Position numbers and translations under genes: made by a program. DNA of 64,000 nucleotides from contig QJPP01003101.1 in NCBI GenBank assembly GCA_003996215.1, forward strand, positions 124,001 to 188,000, in the 5' to 3' direction. The notes beneath the pieces were generated by a model. The model made no database searches. It was given only the letters and a program-made list of their open reading frames with translations, and had not been told where the DNA came from. The DNA comes from Jaltomata sinuosa (Eukaryota; Streptophyta; Magnoliopsida; Solanales; Solanaceae). Positions 47,123-60,191 of this stretch are shown piece by piece; position 1 is the stretch's first letter, and every line of letters begins with the position of its first letter.

Positions 47123-50113
47123 TGTCATGACCCGATTTCTCGGTCATGATGGCACCTACAACCCCCCAGTAGGCAAACCAATTCACGTAGCCTAGAAAGG
47201 TTAGTAATGGGCTATTATCTAACTAACAAGCAGAAGAATACATAAAATAGGTAGAAGCAAGGGATATATAAGGTAGAGAAAAGAACAACGGGTGTATATA
47301 CAGGCGCCAAACCCAATCAAAGACTTGGTATCATAGTATAGAGCCGAATCTACATATCATAAGTATGAAGGATCCAAAATAATATATACATAAATATCTC
47401 TAAGTGGTAGTAGAGTACATAAGCAATAGATAAACTGAAAGCTAAGCTCCGGTCGCCAAGAGCTCACCCTCGATATGGAATACCACAAAAGTAGCTCCTC
47501 GCACGAGTCCCCGATGAGCTAACGGTGATGGCCCATACTAGGATCTACACCAGAAGATGCAGAGTGTAGTATGAGCACCAAATGCGAAGCATAAGGTACC
47601 CAGTAGGTATCATAGGCCGACTGGATACATATAAGATAAAAGCATAGTAATAGACAGAATAGAAACAAGTAGTCACAGAATTCTACAAAATGTCACACAG
47701 GAACTAGCCTAGAGAGAAGACAGCAGGAATAACATACAAGGCTAGCAAGTAGAATATATACGCAACATGCATAGGTGAAGGTAAGAAATAACACACTTGG
47801 GATCCTTGCAATAACAGTTTATACGCAATAAGTCTCAGAGGTGGACGGTATATCGATAACCTCAAGTAAAAGGAAAGGAAGAGAAAAATAAAGGTAGGCA
47901 TGCTCGGAAACAGGAACCAATAACCCAACTACTCATACCAATCTCAAATCCAACAAGTGATAATTTAACCGTACATAATCTTATAAGCATAACTGTAGCA
48001 GGGGATAACACCGCGAATAAGTAACAAGAGGCTACATATAGTCCTCCGGCTACTCATACAATCGAGGAACACAAACAAGTGAAAACAAAACCCTCCAGCG
48101 GCCCATAAACCAGAGAGTACACTAAGCAAACAGCAAACAAGGGTGGAACCTCAAACGCTGGATGATATAATGCATGATAACCTCAAGGTGGGATAGAAAC
48201 TCTAGATGTACCTCCTCCGGTGCCGATCAGGCCCAGCAGGTAGGTTCCATGGAAGGACACTACCCGTATACCTCTTCTCTGCCGTATACCCTCCCTCTGG
48301 CACACGCAAACCAAAAACCCTTCCAAGGTTTCCGAGCGTAACCGGGTCTAAGCAGTAGAAAGTCATCTTAGATGCTCGGTCCGACCGAGACTAAAATCAT
48401 CCCGGTTTAGTAAGAAACTCAACTAGTACCCCGGCCCTGCCGAGTCTAGTGTTAATAGTAAAACTGGTGATAGAAATCATAATTTATCCTTATTTTACCC
48501 CTAGAAGATTCATAAGTTAAATCAAACCATTTAAGTTCATTTCCTATCGAAAATGGGGCCCCTAGGCCATAAAAGGTTTAGAACACAATTCCAGTAGGAC
48601 CAAAGCCAAAATCATAGCAAAACATGGATAAATCCTCCTTATATGCATGAAAATGAATGATCAACACAAATAGCCGCCCAGCAGCTCACAATCAACCTAT
48701 CGGCCCTACACAAGCCCAAAGCTACTCAGCAAGCATAACCAGCCTAGAAGGATATTTCCATGTTCGGGACTCGCGGACATTCCGTATAACCCACCTTCAA
48801 TGTTCCAGAGTCAACAAGGCCTCACAGGACCACAAGGGTAAATAAAACTTATCGGCAAGTACTACAAGTATCGGAGCAACAAAAGTAGGCGGACATGAAT
48901 AAAGCGGTCAAGGTTTGTGGTACCAACCTAATAAACCCAACCCAAGGATGCCCATTAATACAATTTTATCCTATATATGTGAAGTCTAGAGGAGTTAGAC
49001 CATAACCTACATGTCGTCCGACGACAATCCGCTAGGACAACGATGTCCAAGCTCGAACCGCTTTGAGAAGCTCTGAAATGAAATCCAACTCTAATCTAGG
49101 CTTGAATAACTTGACCTAGATAATTAATTCTCTCCTTCGATGGACAAGTAAGGTATCAAAAATACTTTTCCTCGCAGGATTCCTCTTAGCTTGATCCTTA
49201 TAGTCAAAAATCCTTTATTTCCAAGAACACCTGCCAAAGGATTAAGAAATTTGTATGCAACATCCACTCGAATTAGAAAGTAGCTAACACCCCATTTTCC
49301 TTCTGTAATAAAAAGGAATCAAGACTAATAATACTATACAATACCTATATATAGAAACCACCTTACCTACAGAAAAGGGGGGGGGTTACTTGACCGACAC
49401 ACCCATTACTTACACATATTCCTATAATATTTAAATGGCATAAAAAATTGAGAGTAACTATAATTTGTTTTGGAATTTGCTGTCCATCTACTCCACGTCC
49501 ACGTGGGAGTGGAGGGTTAATTCCACAAAGATTTTTATCTAGCTATATATGCACTCGGATATTACGTAGGCTCATGGTAATATAAATATAACTTTTTGAA
49601 TATATCATAATTAATAGAAAATTATTTAGATAAAACCTAATATATTTTAATAATAATTTTCAATATAACTAAGTTCACTATCTCCGTTAAAATATTAATA
49701 ATTTGTGAAACTCATACAAAATAAATACATACACAAATATATCATAACGAAAGTATTTTTCCATAAATATTTAAAATATTTTAGGAAAATAAAACTTTTT
49801 ACCAAATTCAACTTTCAAATCTAATATTTTTAAATACGCGTGATATTAATAAAATTCTCAAATTTAGGCTCGCAAGCCTTCGATATGAGACAAAGGTTAA
49901 GGTCATACAATTGCAAATCACTATCGCACAATTTTGATAATCAGCTCATATGTCTCAGCTCTAAAATAGGGAAATGGCCATAGAGACAAAACGAACGGCC
50001 AAGGCACCGAACCACCAGTCCCAGCAAGTCATAAATTACTTGGGGCCGCTACAGAAAAGCTCTAACATTACAAGGACAGCGTATACGCGAAAATGATCAG
50101 AATAGTCATTACA
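47123..50113 (-). repeat. Element C 5' LTR (2991 bp, complete)
   Basis: Sense start TGTAATGACTATT at 50113 and sense end GGGTCATGACA at 47123. The middle (49480-49870) aligns with element A LTR 115-540; the sense-start 180 bp (about 49940-50113) aligns instead with the B and H type. The 5 bp outside is ACTAC; the partner copy is lost because the other end of C is deleted. No coding content. Confidence 0.87.
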
Positions 50114-51651
50114 ACTACAAACAACATATGAAATAAAAGGACCGAAGAGAGAGATAAGGTTTGGGTACCAACCTAGAATAACCAACCCAAGGATACTAAT
50201 TAATGCAATTATATCCTATATTTGCAAAGTCTAAGGTAGGAGAAACCGTAACCTACCTATCATCTGATGACAAGCTGCTAGAACTGCATCGTCCAAGCTC
50301 GAACTGCTTCGAGAAGCCTCAAATTGCGAACACACTATCAACATAATATATTACTCATCAGAATGAAGCCAATGTTATTCATAATGCTAAAAATATAGCC
50401 GGATCAAAATCTGGGTCATAAACGGGCATGTGGGCCCCATAACTCGAATCTATAAATGAAAAATACCATGGTGTTCCCCATATTCTCGGGAGAACATGCT
50501 CCAAAATTGAGAAGAAATGGACCATTACAAGGGCTCAATACAACCCAAGAATCAAGAAATTTAAAGAGGGAATTTAAAGAAGAAAATCGGAAATTAAAGA
50601 GGAACTTACCAGATTTGAAGCCAACTAAATGATCACGGATCAACAATATAATTAGCTCCAACCTTTTGGAATTATGGAGGTTTGGGAGAAATTTCTATGG
50701 ACAAAATGACTTTGGAATTTTGGGAAATGAGGAAAAAGAGAAGGCTGGCCAGCTACTTAAACTGCCACGCCCAAGCGCAGGAGAGACCCTTCACATCGCA
50801 GGTGCACTGGCGCTCTAGTGGCCACACATTACAGGCGCGCTGGCAGTGAGGTGGGTTGGCACAGTTCAGGGACGCTGGCATGCCAGTGCTGGCTGGCACG
50901 CAGGTGCGCTAGCGCAAGCGCGGCCCAGGCGATGCCCTAGAGCCACACTAGCAACCAGCTGCTAGCAGCATCCTAGCTTAGGCCACAAATGCATAATGGA
51001 CTCCTGGGAAAGTATTCGGAGTCCCGCAAACACAAATGAGCTGAGCTATTCAACTAGAAATGACACTCCAGACTAAACAGAATTGATAAAAATCCCATCG
51101 GAGGTCGATTTAATGAAAAGTGGGCTCCGCGCCTAAAATAAACCTTTAGCCCAACAATTCCAAAATGGAACCTAAGGGCCAAAAATAAGTCCAAAAGCCT
51201 CGGGACCCAAACCAATGGTCCCTCAAGCCTAAACTCAATATTCTGGAGCTAACAATGCTGATGGAATTTCCATCAGAGGCCATCTTCTCTGAATGTTGAC
51301 CAAAGTCAACCATACAAGCCCAATTGGCCTGAAAACACAGAATGAGAGAGAATTCCAAGCTGAAAAGCTCCCAGATCGCGACAAAAGGTCCAACTAGACC
51401 AAATTCTATGCTCCAGAGCTAACGGAACTGTCGGAATTCGTTTCCGAGCATAATTACCAAGAATGTTGACCAAAGTCAATGATTTCCTAACTTAAAGCTC
51501 TAAAATAGGGAAATGGCCATAAAGACCAAACGAATGGCTCGGGCACTGAACTACCAGTCCCAGAAAGCCATAAATGACTTGAGACCGCTACTAGTAAGCT
51601 CTAACAGTACAAAGAAGGAAAAATGAGAGAATGACCAGAAGGGTCATTATA
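50114..51651 (-). repeat. LTR fragment H (B-like family)
   Basis: 50127-50330 aligns with 48890-49090 inside the C LTR, and 51000-51651 aligns with the B LTR (15990-16558), ending with sense start TATAATGACCC at 51651. It therefore is the sense-start half of a Tekay-type LTR into which element C was inserted at 50113. The word block (CAGGTGCGCTGGCG-type) is at about 50760-50990, next to a TATA-like TTTAAGTAG at about 50755. Confidence 0.78.
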
Positions 51652-51991
51652 GATGACTTGTGGCATGCAGGTGCTAGTGTTTTTGGGCAGTGATACAACT
51701 TACACTTGCGTTGGCACCTGCAAAACGTGGGTGCCAACTTGTGACTCACATGTTCCAATGCATATCCCGAGCAAATCTTTTTTCTTCCGATCATCTCTTG
51801 ACTTAGCATCCATTTATGGTTCATTTAGGTTCAAATCCTTTTCTATTTTCAATACTCAAGAATGCCTCCATATAAGAGAATATAAGCATAAAATCTTTCA
51901 AAATAACATCAAATCAAGGCAATAACTCGTGATTGGGAGATAAATAAGTAGGTAGATTACCAACTTATCATAGACTCCCCAACATACAATG
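51652..51991 (-). repeat. Segment X beside element I primer site
   Basis: About 320 bp aligning with 55130-55530, which lies inside J. Shared text includes CAAGAATGCCTCCATATAAGAGAAT-like sequence and the words CACTTGCGTTGGCACC / CACTTGCATTGGCACC. It is probably the outer part of a J-type (Athila-like) LTR, lying between H and the element I primer site. Confidence 0.55.
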
Positions 51992-52005
51992 TTGCTCCGA
52001 TACCA
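51992..52005 (-). other. Element I primer-binding site
   Basis: Sense TGGTATCGGAGCAA, the initiator-Met type with A changed to G. It lies four bases inside the LTR edge at 52010. Confidence 0.7.
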
Positions 52006-53049
52006 AGTTTGTCATATCCTAAACACGGGGGGCACAAGTGGCACCGGATGCCAAAACTTAAGCCAAAGTCGACCCTGCTAAACCTTTTGCCAATAGCACA
52101 TAGCAGCATAACACAATCAAGGTAACAAACAAGTATATCTCAAATTAAAAATAAACCTCAATCGGTAAGGCCCTTGTCTACAGCTCTAGAAAGAAAATAG
52201 TTACTCCAAATATTTCGTATAAAGCAATAAGCAAGTAGCATATAAGTCTTGTTGGGGCTTTTAAGACTGCCATGATATCTAAGAAATCATAAATGTTATA
52301 CGGGCCATCGAGGCCACTTTTATCTCTATGCATAAATTGAAAACATGTATATGCAATGTAAACTAGTCCAATGAGCTGCTAAACTGCCAACGCAACAATA
52401 AAAAGTCCAATAGGCTATCCAGCTACAACTAATAAACATACAAGGCCAAAATAGCCACCATTGTAACTATGCAACTCAACAGTCTAGTTTGCGATCCTCT
52501 ATAAATAGAATACTTGGTGGGATAGGGCCCCTACCTACAAAAAAGCTATAAACAGCAAAAAGGCAAAACTTTTAGACTTTGGGGACCCCTGGAAGGAAAG
52601 GATTCAACCAACCCACTGAAAGCTCGTCTACGCTACCAACAGGTCAGTCTAGTCATTGCTCAGTACCTACAAGCATGAATGCAGTGGCCCCAGACAATGG
52701 GGCATCAGTACAAAATAATATACCAAGCATGAAAGGCAAACTGAAAACTAAAAGTTAAGTGTAAGGACTAAACAAAAGGGCATTAGTAAAATGGAATTAT
52801 AATAACTTACCTTCATGTAATAAGATACCATATAAAGCACATAGCAAACAATAACCTTACCACACCCGTAAGAACGAAAGGTACAAATAGCATACAATTG
52901 CCATAAGTCCCAACAGGCTAAAACAATTGCTAAATACCTATATTGGCTACCTTACCTTGACCCCAATGATGATCTAATCTGAATTGTCTGATGTACATGT
53001 ATCATGAATCAATAAAACTCTGAGGCTCTGAAGTACAATATCAGTGTTG

Positions 53050-53275
53050 CCCCATAGGTACAATCTGCGCAGCCCATAGACATGGTCTGCCTAGCCCAAA
53101 AGTGCAGTAATGTAATATAATTGTTTCCTCATAGGTACAACCTTCATGTCCCGTAGGTACGGTTTACCCAGCCTGAAGGCATGGTAACATAATGTAACTG
53201 CTACCCCGTAGGTATAGCTTGCCTATCCCATAGGTATAGTTTACCCATCTTAAAGGCACAATAATAGTAATCCAT
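53050..53275. repeat. Tandem repeat of about 77 bp, three units, in element I LTR
   Basis: Units begin near 53050, 53127 and 53203 with CCCATAGGTAC, CCTCATAGGTAC and CCCCGTAGGTAT. Each also has an internal half-repeat of about 22 bp (CCCATAGACATGG-, CCCGTAGGTACGG-, CCCATAGGTATAG-like). Units are diverged from one another. Confidence 0.75.
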
Positions 53276-54194
53276 ATATAGGCTTTAAAACCCTAATACG
53301 TTAGTGTTCGTTGAGGCCAAAATAAGCTTATAGGTGGCAGTAAGATGATAAAAATAACACAATAATAGCATGTAATCACAGGTGACCTCAACATAATCAT
53401 AACATGTTTTGCTAGGCCACTAAGTATGGAAAAGAGTGCTACTGATAGTCACTATATCATACTCTGGTAGAAAACTCAATAATGGGAAGCCACAAATCAA
53501 ACAATGATGTTATACAAGCTATAACAAGCTTGGTCCTTTAGGGTCATGCAAGAAAGTAAAAAGAAAGACTTAACATACCTTTCAACCAAAAATTCAAAGG
53601 TGTCTCTATCAAGCTCGACCAACCTATCGTAACGCAACAATTGCTAGAATCAACAAAGCTGCAAGAATGAGCCATAGATAATTAATAAGGTGTAAATGCC
53701 ACACTTGCAACTAGCCAACTCCAAAGCATAAAATGAGGCCAATAAAAATAATAAATATCAGCTAAATCGAACAACAATATGCTAACCATATCTTGAAGGA
53801 GCGACGAGCTCCGGAGGCACTATTTCAAGGCATACTTCATATTGTTCAATCCAACAACCATCATATGTGACTGCGATAAGAATCACACTAGCGCCCAGTC
53901 CCTCTAACACCTTAACACCATCAATATATAATAATAATAACCCAACTTAATAAGACAAAGGGGCTACCTGGAGCTACGGTATCTAAAACACCACTTCTTG
54001 GCTAGACAATCTATAAAATAATACTAGAACATGGAAATGTGAAGGAGGGTCTAATAACGTCCAAAACAACTCTCCGGTTAAGGAGGTGTCTATGGTCATT
54101 GCAAAACAGTTACCCAACCTGAGTCAAGGTCAAATTCATGAGGATTGGAGTAAACATTTACCAAAATTCATAAATTAATTCGCAAGAGAATGCA

Positions 54195-55550
54195 TGTTGT
54201 ATGAACAAATAAAAGTAAATTGGGGGAAAATGTAAAGTATTTGATTTAGTAAGCAAGACGACAAGGAACACAGTTATTAACTATCATGAATAGAAAGACT
54301 AGGAGTGTGCTTCTGATGGGGTCATGCATTGGAATTGGGATCAATTATTTAACTTATGCATAATTAAAGTGTAGGTAGCCTTGGTTAAAGCTATGCTTGA
54401 TTGTTTTTCAATCTATCAAACATTTATAAGCCTTGGATTCTTTTAAACCCCAAGGCGTAGCAACAATACAACCAAATAGCTTAAGTGGGTGAGCTATTTC
54501 TAGCCTCATCCTTAGATGAGAAATTCTTAAATTGAGCTATTTCTAGCCTCAACTATTGATAGAATTCCTAAATTCTTACTAGAAATCCTTACCCAATTAT
54601 AGAACTTATTTCTAAAGCAAGAACATAATTAGAAAATAAGTTAATATTTGTAACCATCAATTATTTGATTAAAACTTGAATGATTTACAAGACCCGCACA
54701 TAATAATCAATTATAAGCACAAATAATTAGTACCCAATCCCAATTTCAAACATCCATAATTGCACACACCCCTAGAGAGGAATTTAGCTACTGATAATGA
54801 AGAAAAAAGAAAATATACCAAGTGGGTACTTATCAATTATGCTCATAATCATAAACTATCTTTAATTCCAAGCTTAGAGTTTTCAACAATGGAGTTCTCT
54901 TCACAAAGTTCAAGGAAGAAAGAGCTCTAGAATGTACTACCAAATGTACTCTATGAAAAAAATTCTAATTGGGAAAAAACTTTGTGTAAAATCCTTGCAC
55001 AAATCCCAAAAGGGTCTTGGAAGCATCCTAATTATGGAATAGCATGCTAGAATGTTTTGACCTTTAGAGAACTTGCACGTTGACCTGCAGTGGCACCTGT
55101 GGTCTCCCTTGATGACTTACGGCGCGCAAGTGCCAAGTCTCATGGGCAGTGTGAAAGGCTTTGCATGTAGCTCTATCTGTGCGGGCACCTGTGACTGACC
55201 TTGACAACTTGTGGAACACAGGTGCCTATATTGTGAGGTGGTGTCCAAGCTACCACTTGCATTGGCACCTATGAAATGCAAGTGCCATCAAGTGACACGC
55301 AACTCCTAGTGCACATCTTTAGCAGAAGTCTGTTCTCCCGATTATCTCTTAAATTAGTTTCATTTTATGGCTCATTTGGGTCCAAATCCTCTTTTATATT
55401 AATTGTTCAAGAATGCCTGCATATAAGAGAATAGAAGCATAAAATCCTTCTAAATAGCATCAAATCAAGGTAATAACTCATGATTAAGAGCTAAATAAGT
55501 TGTAAATCTACCAAATTTTTAGGGTCATATAAGGAGGATTACCTCAACAA
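54195..55550 (-). repeat. J: Athila-like LTR (probable solo LTR) inside element I LTR
   Basis: The layout matches the G LTR (18222-19572): TGTTGTATGAAC at the low edge compared with TGTTGCATATAA, AATTTAGCTACTGATAATGAAG compared with ATTTAGCTACTCATAATTCAG in the middle, and then a word block (GGCACCTG, CAAGTGCC and their inverses, 55070-55330). No gag or primer site is attached. Both edges are approximate and I could not confirm a target duplication. Confidence 0.5.
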
Positions 55551-55964
55551 AAATCTTTGCAATACCAAGCTAAACAAGTTGTTAGAAGAACCCACCATGA
55601 GCTATAACAATATATGGCAAGAAAACATAAAAAAAACATGTTGATAACGATAACATCCTCCTCCGAATTGATTATAAAGCTCAAATTAAGTATATGTCAA
55701 GGATTTAGAACTCTTACCTTCTAATAATAAGATGATAACACTAGAGAAATATACACTCAACGAAATGCCTCTTTGAAATAGAAACAAACGGAGCCAAAAT
55801 TGAGGAGAAAACTATACCACAATGATGAGTTTGCAATGTAGAGCAACTTCCGTTAAACTTCCAAATTGAAAGCATCAAAGTCCATTGCAGATCTAGAGGC
55901 TTGGTTTCTGATTTATGGGGGTTTTCGTATGGATTCTATGGAATAAAAAACGAAGAAGAGGCTG

Positions 55965-55973
55965 CTATATAAG
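55965..55973 (-). promoter_or_regulatory. TATA-like box of element I LTR
   Basis: Sense CTTATATAG about 410 bp from the LTR start at 56380. Predicted core promoter from sequence and position only. Confidence 0.4.
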
Positions 55974-56380
55974 TCATCACTGATTTGGAGGCTAGGGGGA
56001 CCCTCCTCAAGGTGTCTGCTTGTGCAGTCTCATAAAAATGCAATTATCTCTCTATTCTGAACTCATATGGACAAACGGTTTAGTGCATTGAAAACTAAAC
56101 TCAAAGACCTTCTATTTGATAGGTCAGGGGCCTTCTAACTCTTTATATATTGGGATAAAATCTTTGAGACATTTGACCCAAATTTTCAAAGAATTTCTTA
56201 ACGGAATTTACAATAACTTCTGCCGACTTTTATTTTGCAACTTGCTTGAATTCAAAACTTAACATACTACCATTATGCAATTCAAATACTTTATAAAACT
56301 TCCTTCCTACATACTAAGAACTCTTAGTCTTACCCCAAAATTATGAGTTAATCCAATGTTCAAACGGGCAGGGTGTTACA

Positions 56381-56826
56381 ATTTGGCCAGCTATGGTGAG
56401 CTCTGGCAACTCACTAAGTTCTACTATGGTGGGACTCCAACCAATACACTGGTCTCGCTGTAGTGGGAATATTTCAACTACACCGGTCTTGTTGTAGCTT
56501 TCAGCAACCCCATTTCACAACACACTATTTGAACTGAAGACATCACAAAACTATCCTATCGTGGAAGCCACTATAAACACATGCTATGAATTGATTAGCA
56601 AACACAAAATTTTCTACGGAGGTCTAGATTACTAAGTCACCCCCTAATGGATCACAACAATACAAAATACAACCCTGCGAATTATAATTCACCACAATTA
56701 GACACAACACATGTTTTAAGCCTTTAATCACCCCTCCCTAAGATTTTAATAATTTAACTCACTAGGGGAAACTTAATTAGGGTTAGTCCTTAATCATTCC
56801 ATAATGACTGGGAGAGTCATTACATA
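56381..56826 (-). repeat. E-type LTR remnant (sense-start part)
   Basis: Aligns with 30590-31045, the sense start of the shared E LTR, ending in TGTAATGACTC at 56826. Shared text includes ATAATTCACCA and CCATTCCATAA. It is truncated by the element I LTR at 56380 and abuts element K RNase H at 56827. Confidence 0.8.
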
Positions 56827-57250
56827 GATGATACAAGATATCAACATCATAATATTTTAGTAGCTCAAGCCATCTTTGCTGCCTTAAATTTAGGTCCTTT
56901 TCCTTAAAGATATATTGCAAACTCTTGTGATCAGTATATATGTCAATATGAACCCTGTACGAGTAGTGGCATCATATCTTCAAAGCAATTACAACCATTT
57001 CTAGCTCACAATCCTGTGTTGGATAATTTTTCTCATGTGGCTGCAACTGTCTTGAGGCATAAGCTATTGCTTTACCATGCTTCATTAATACACATCCTAC
57101 GCCAACTCCCAAAGTATTACAATATACTCCATACCCATATGTGCCTTCTGGAAGTGCCAATACAAGAGTACAATTCAACTTATTCTTCAGTTCATCGAAA
57201 CTTCTTTCACAAGTATCACTCCATTAAAACTTGGCTGCTTAGTTAAGGGT
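56827..57250 (-). pseudogene. Element K RNase H, cut at 56826
   Basis: The frame 56972-57178 reads YGYGVYCNTLGVGVGCVLMKHGKAIAYASRQLQPHEKNYPTQDCELEMVVIALKI, with the catalytic Glu but Asn in place of the first Asp (YCN for YCD). Downstream, 56830-56900 gives WLELLKYYDVDIL where the sequence ends abruptly against an LTR. Integrase is absent from K. Confidence 0.85.
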
Positions 57251-58046
57251 GCATACATAGAATAAAATACTTAAATGAACCTTCGATAGTAACCTACCGA
57301 CCCAAGGAAACTATTAACCTCTATTGGCATTGTAGGTCTTGGCCAGTTCTTCATGGCCTCTATCTTTTGAGAATCAACCCTTATTCTTTCATCAGATACA
57401 ATGTGACCCAAGAATGCCACAGATTTTAACCAAATAACACATTTAGAGAACTTTGCATACAACTTACGATCATGAAGAATTCATAATACTTGCTACAAGT
57501 GATTAGCATGGTCCTATATTGATCTTAGAATACACCAAAATATCAACTATAAATACTATCACAACCATATCTAAGAATTCTTGAACACCCTATTCATCGA
57601 ATCCATAAAAGCTATTGGAGCATTTGTTATCCCAAATGACATAAATAAAAACTCAAAATGATCGTACTGTGTTTGAAAAGTTATCTTTGGTATATATTTC
57701 TCTTTGACCCTCAGTTGGAGATAACCCAACCTCAAGTCAATCTCTGAGAAACACTTAGCACCCTATAACTGATCAAATAAATGATCAATTCTAGGAAGGA
57801 GGTATTTATTCTTAATCGTCACCTTATTCAACTGTCGATAGTCAATACACATATTGAATGAGCCATATTTCTTACGTTCAAACAAAATGTTGCTCCCCAA
57901 GGGGACATACTCCCTCTTATAAATCCCTTTCCTAATAAGTGTTTTAATTGCTCTTACAATTCTTATAATTCTCCTGGGGCTATTCTATACGAAAGGATAA
58001 AGAAAGGTTAAGTACCTAGAATCACATCAATGCTGAACTTTGTTTC
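57251..58046 (-). pseudogene. Element K reverse transcriptase, catalytic Asp lost
   Basis: 57271-57462 encodes the thumb (YAKFSKCVIWLKSVAFLGHIVSDERIRVD, FLGSVGYYRRFI). Upstream at about 57530-57560 the catalytic box reads FIVDILVYS, with Val for the first Asp. Further sense-upstream pieces near 57700-57900 match LDLRLGYLQLRV-type and CIDYRQLN-type motifs in broken frames. Ty3/gypsy type; it differs from A to E enough to be another family. Confidence 0.82.
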
Positions 58047-58768
58047 TCATTCTAGAGGAAAACCTAGAAGCTCTTTGGGAAATACATCAAAATATTCATT
58101 TACTACGGGAATGGATTGAAGATCTAGTGGTTCTACATCTACATCTCTGACTCTCACTAGATGACATATGTGCCCTTTGGACATCATTTTCTTTGCCTTA
58201 AGATAAGAAATAAACTTACCTCTGGGCACCCCAATATTATCTTTCCATTCAAGGAGTACCTCTTTTGAGAAATGGAAATGCACCTTTTTATCTCGACAAT
58301 CTATCATGGCTCAACATACCCATTGTAACATCAAAATCTACAATTTCTAGCTCAACAAGGTCAGCCAATATATTACAATCATAAATAGTTACTATGCAAT
58401 TATGATAGACTCTTTTAGCTATAATAGACTCGCCAACTGATATAGACACCTTAAATGTTTTAACTAATTATTCTGGTATTCTTTTGAATTTTCCAGCAAT
58501 CAATACAGTGACATGATAGTGTAGAGCCTGGATCAATTAATGCATATACATTATGTGAAAATATGGATAATGTACATGTAACCACATTAGGTGAAGTCTC
58601 AAAATTTAGTCGATCTGTTAGAGCATATGTATGATTCTGAACTCTGTTGGAGCTAGCTTCTCCTCTAACACCTCTACCACAAACTATAGGCATCTGTAGA
58701 CCCTTGCCTAAAGAAGGCACCAATAATGATGATGCAACAATAATCCAGCAGGTTGTGTCATACCACAC
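58047..58768 (-). pseudogene. Element K aspartic protease and linker
   Basis: 58460-58768 contains the active site ALIDPGSTLS with the catalytic Asp; 58047-58307 contains MIDCRDKKVHFHF and the linker to RT with NEYFDVFPKELLGFPLE. A break of about 150 bp with stops separates the two frames. Confidence 0.82.
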
Positions 58769-59978
58769 ATCCCCCTTTGAGGGCAGTTTTTCTCATCATA
58801 TGTCCCGGTGTACCACACCAAAAGCAAGCATATATCCCAAGTTGATATTTACCTGGATGATTCCTTTCATATTATTTACAAGGTTGTCAAGGAGGTCGTG
58901 ATTGGATTGTACTTCCCTGCTCTTGGTACCCCACAATTTGTGAGCCTTAACTCTTCTTTTCCCAAACTAATTGCCCACAGACCTTTGAAACTGGGTTGGA
59001 GCACTAGCTATAAAGTATGAAGATGATGGATTAGGCAGTCTATTAAAAAACCATAGGCCTAAACTCATCTTGGATGGCATAAACTGCCCCATAGATTTGG
59101 CCCTCTTGGAATGCCCTCATTTCAACTCTTGTGTCCTTCTTCTTTGCGTTTGATCCTCTAACTTTTGTGCAAAATCATGCATCCTTGCTATATCCATGTC
59201 TTTATTTAAAGAAGCATATAATATCTAACTAAATATGAATCCAATTTATCCGCCTATTAATGAAATCTATCCTACATAGTAGCTACTACATTAGAAGCAT
59301 ACCTAGCCAAAGAATTTAACTAGAGACTGTACTCTCTCACGTTCATATTCCCTTGGTATAGATTTAAGAACTGATCTGTATGAGCCTTCTGAATCTCCAA
59401 TGGTAGATAATAGTCATGGAATGCCTTTTTGAACTCTTTCCAAATAGCTGAAGGTGCATTTGTACCCTAGATTGTTTCCAAGTTTTGTACTATAATATAG
59501 CCACACCCTTTAATCTATATGTTTCTAGCTTAACTTCTTCTTTACAACATAGATGCATAACATCCAAAGTCCATTGGATTTGATCAATAATGTCTTGCAG
59601 ATCTTTATTAGAATCTAAACCAGTGAATGATGGAGGGTCCAAATTAAGGAAATCACGTATCCACACACTAGCTGCCCTATTTGTACCATTAATACCTACA
59701 ATTGGATCTTCTTGGCCTTGTCCTTGGCCAATAACTATACGAGTTAAAAATTGGACCACATTCTTTAAATCTTTCTCAATAGCATTAATATATGGTTCGG
59801 GGGGTGTTGTTGCCCTTCTTAGCCCTTATGGTGATGGAGGAGTTGAGGAAGCTTGTGATAGAGATTCATCTTGAGCCTCACTTTGATTAGCTTATCTAGG
59901 TGGTAATTTGTTGGTCCCTTCACTAGCAGACACATCTACTTGCTTACCTATACTTCTACTCCTTCTTGTAACCAACAT
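58769..59978 (-). pseudogene. Element K gag
   Basis: The sense start at 59978 (MLVTRRSRSIGKQVDVSASEG) is about 200 bp inside the primer site. The frame 59490-59759 has WIRDFLNLDPPSFTGLDSNKDLQDIIDQ, the gag core pattern. The knuckle near 58800-58840 reads CFWCGTPGHMMRK, with the last Cys recovered only in another frame, so one base has been lost or gained. Stops interrupt the middle. Confidence 0.8.
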
Positions 59979-60172
59979 CTTTGTTATAATGAAAACAATT
60001 CAAAGGTTAGATATGATCCACCTACAACATTATCTCTATTGCACGATTTAAGAGATGAAGGAAAAGAGATAACTACTAAATGTCCCGTAGCCTCTTATTT
60101 AGAAACATAGTGTACAACACGCCCATAAGCAAGACTCTACATAGGCACATCTTTGTAGACTCCCTAGGATGA

Positions 60173-60189
60173 CCTACTCTGATACTACT
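60173..60189 (-). other. Element K primer-binding site
   Basis: Sense TAGTATCAGAGTAGG, the initiator-Met type with two changes, three bases from the LTR edge at 60192. Confidence 0.65.
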
Positions 60190-60191
60190 TT

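Larger units (their letters stand above)
52010..56380 (-). repeat. Element I 5' LTR with an internal insertion
   Basis: Sense start TGTAACACCCTGCCCG at 56380 and sense end GGATATGACA at 52010. The total of 4.37 kb falls to about 3.0 kb if the J segment (about 54195-55550) is removed. A TATA-like CTTATATAG in sense is at 55965-55973. The part 56040-56270 resembles element A LTR 690-905. The internal genes of I are not seen: sequence inside the primer site is segment X and then H. Confidence 0.72.
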
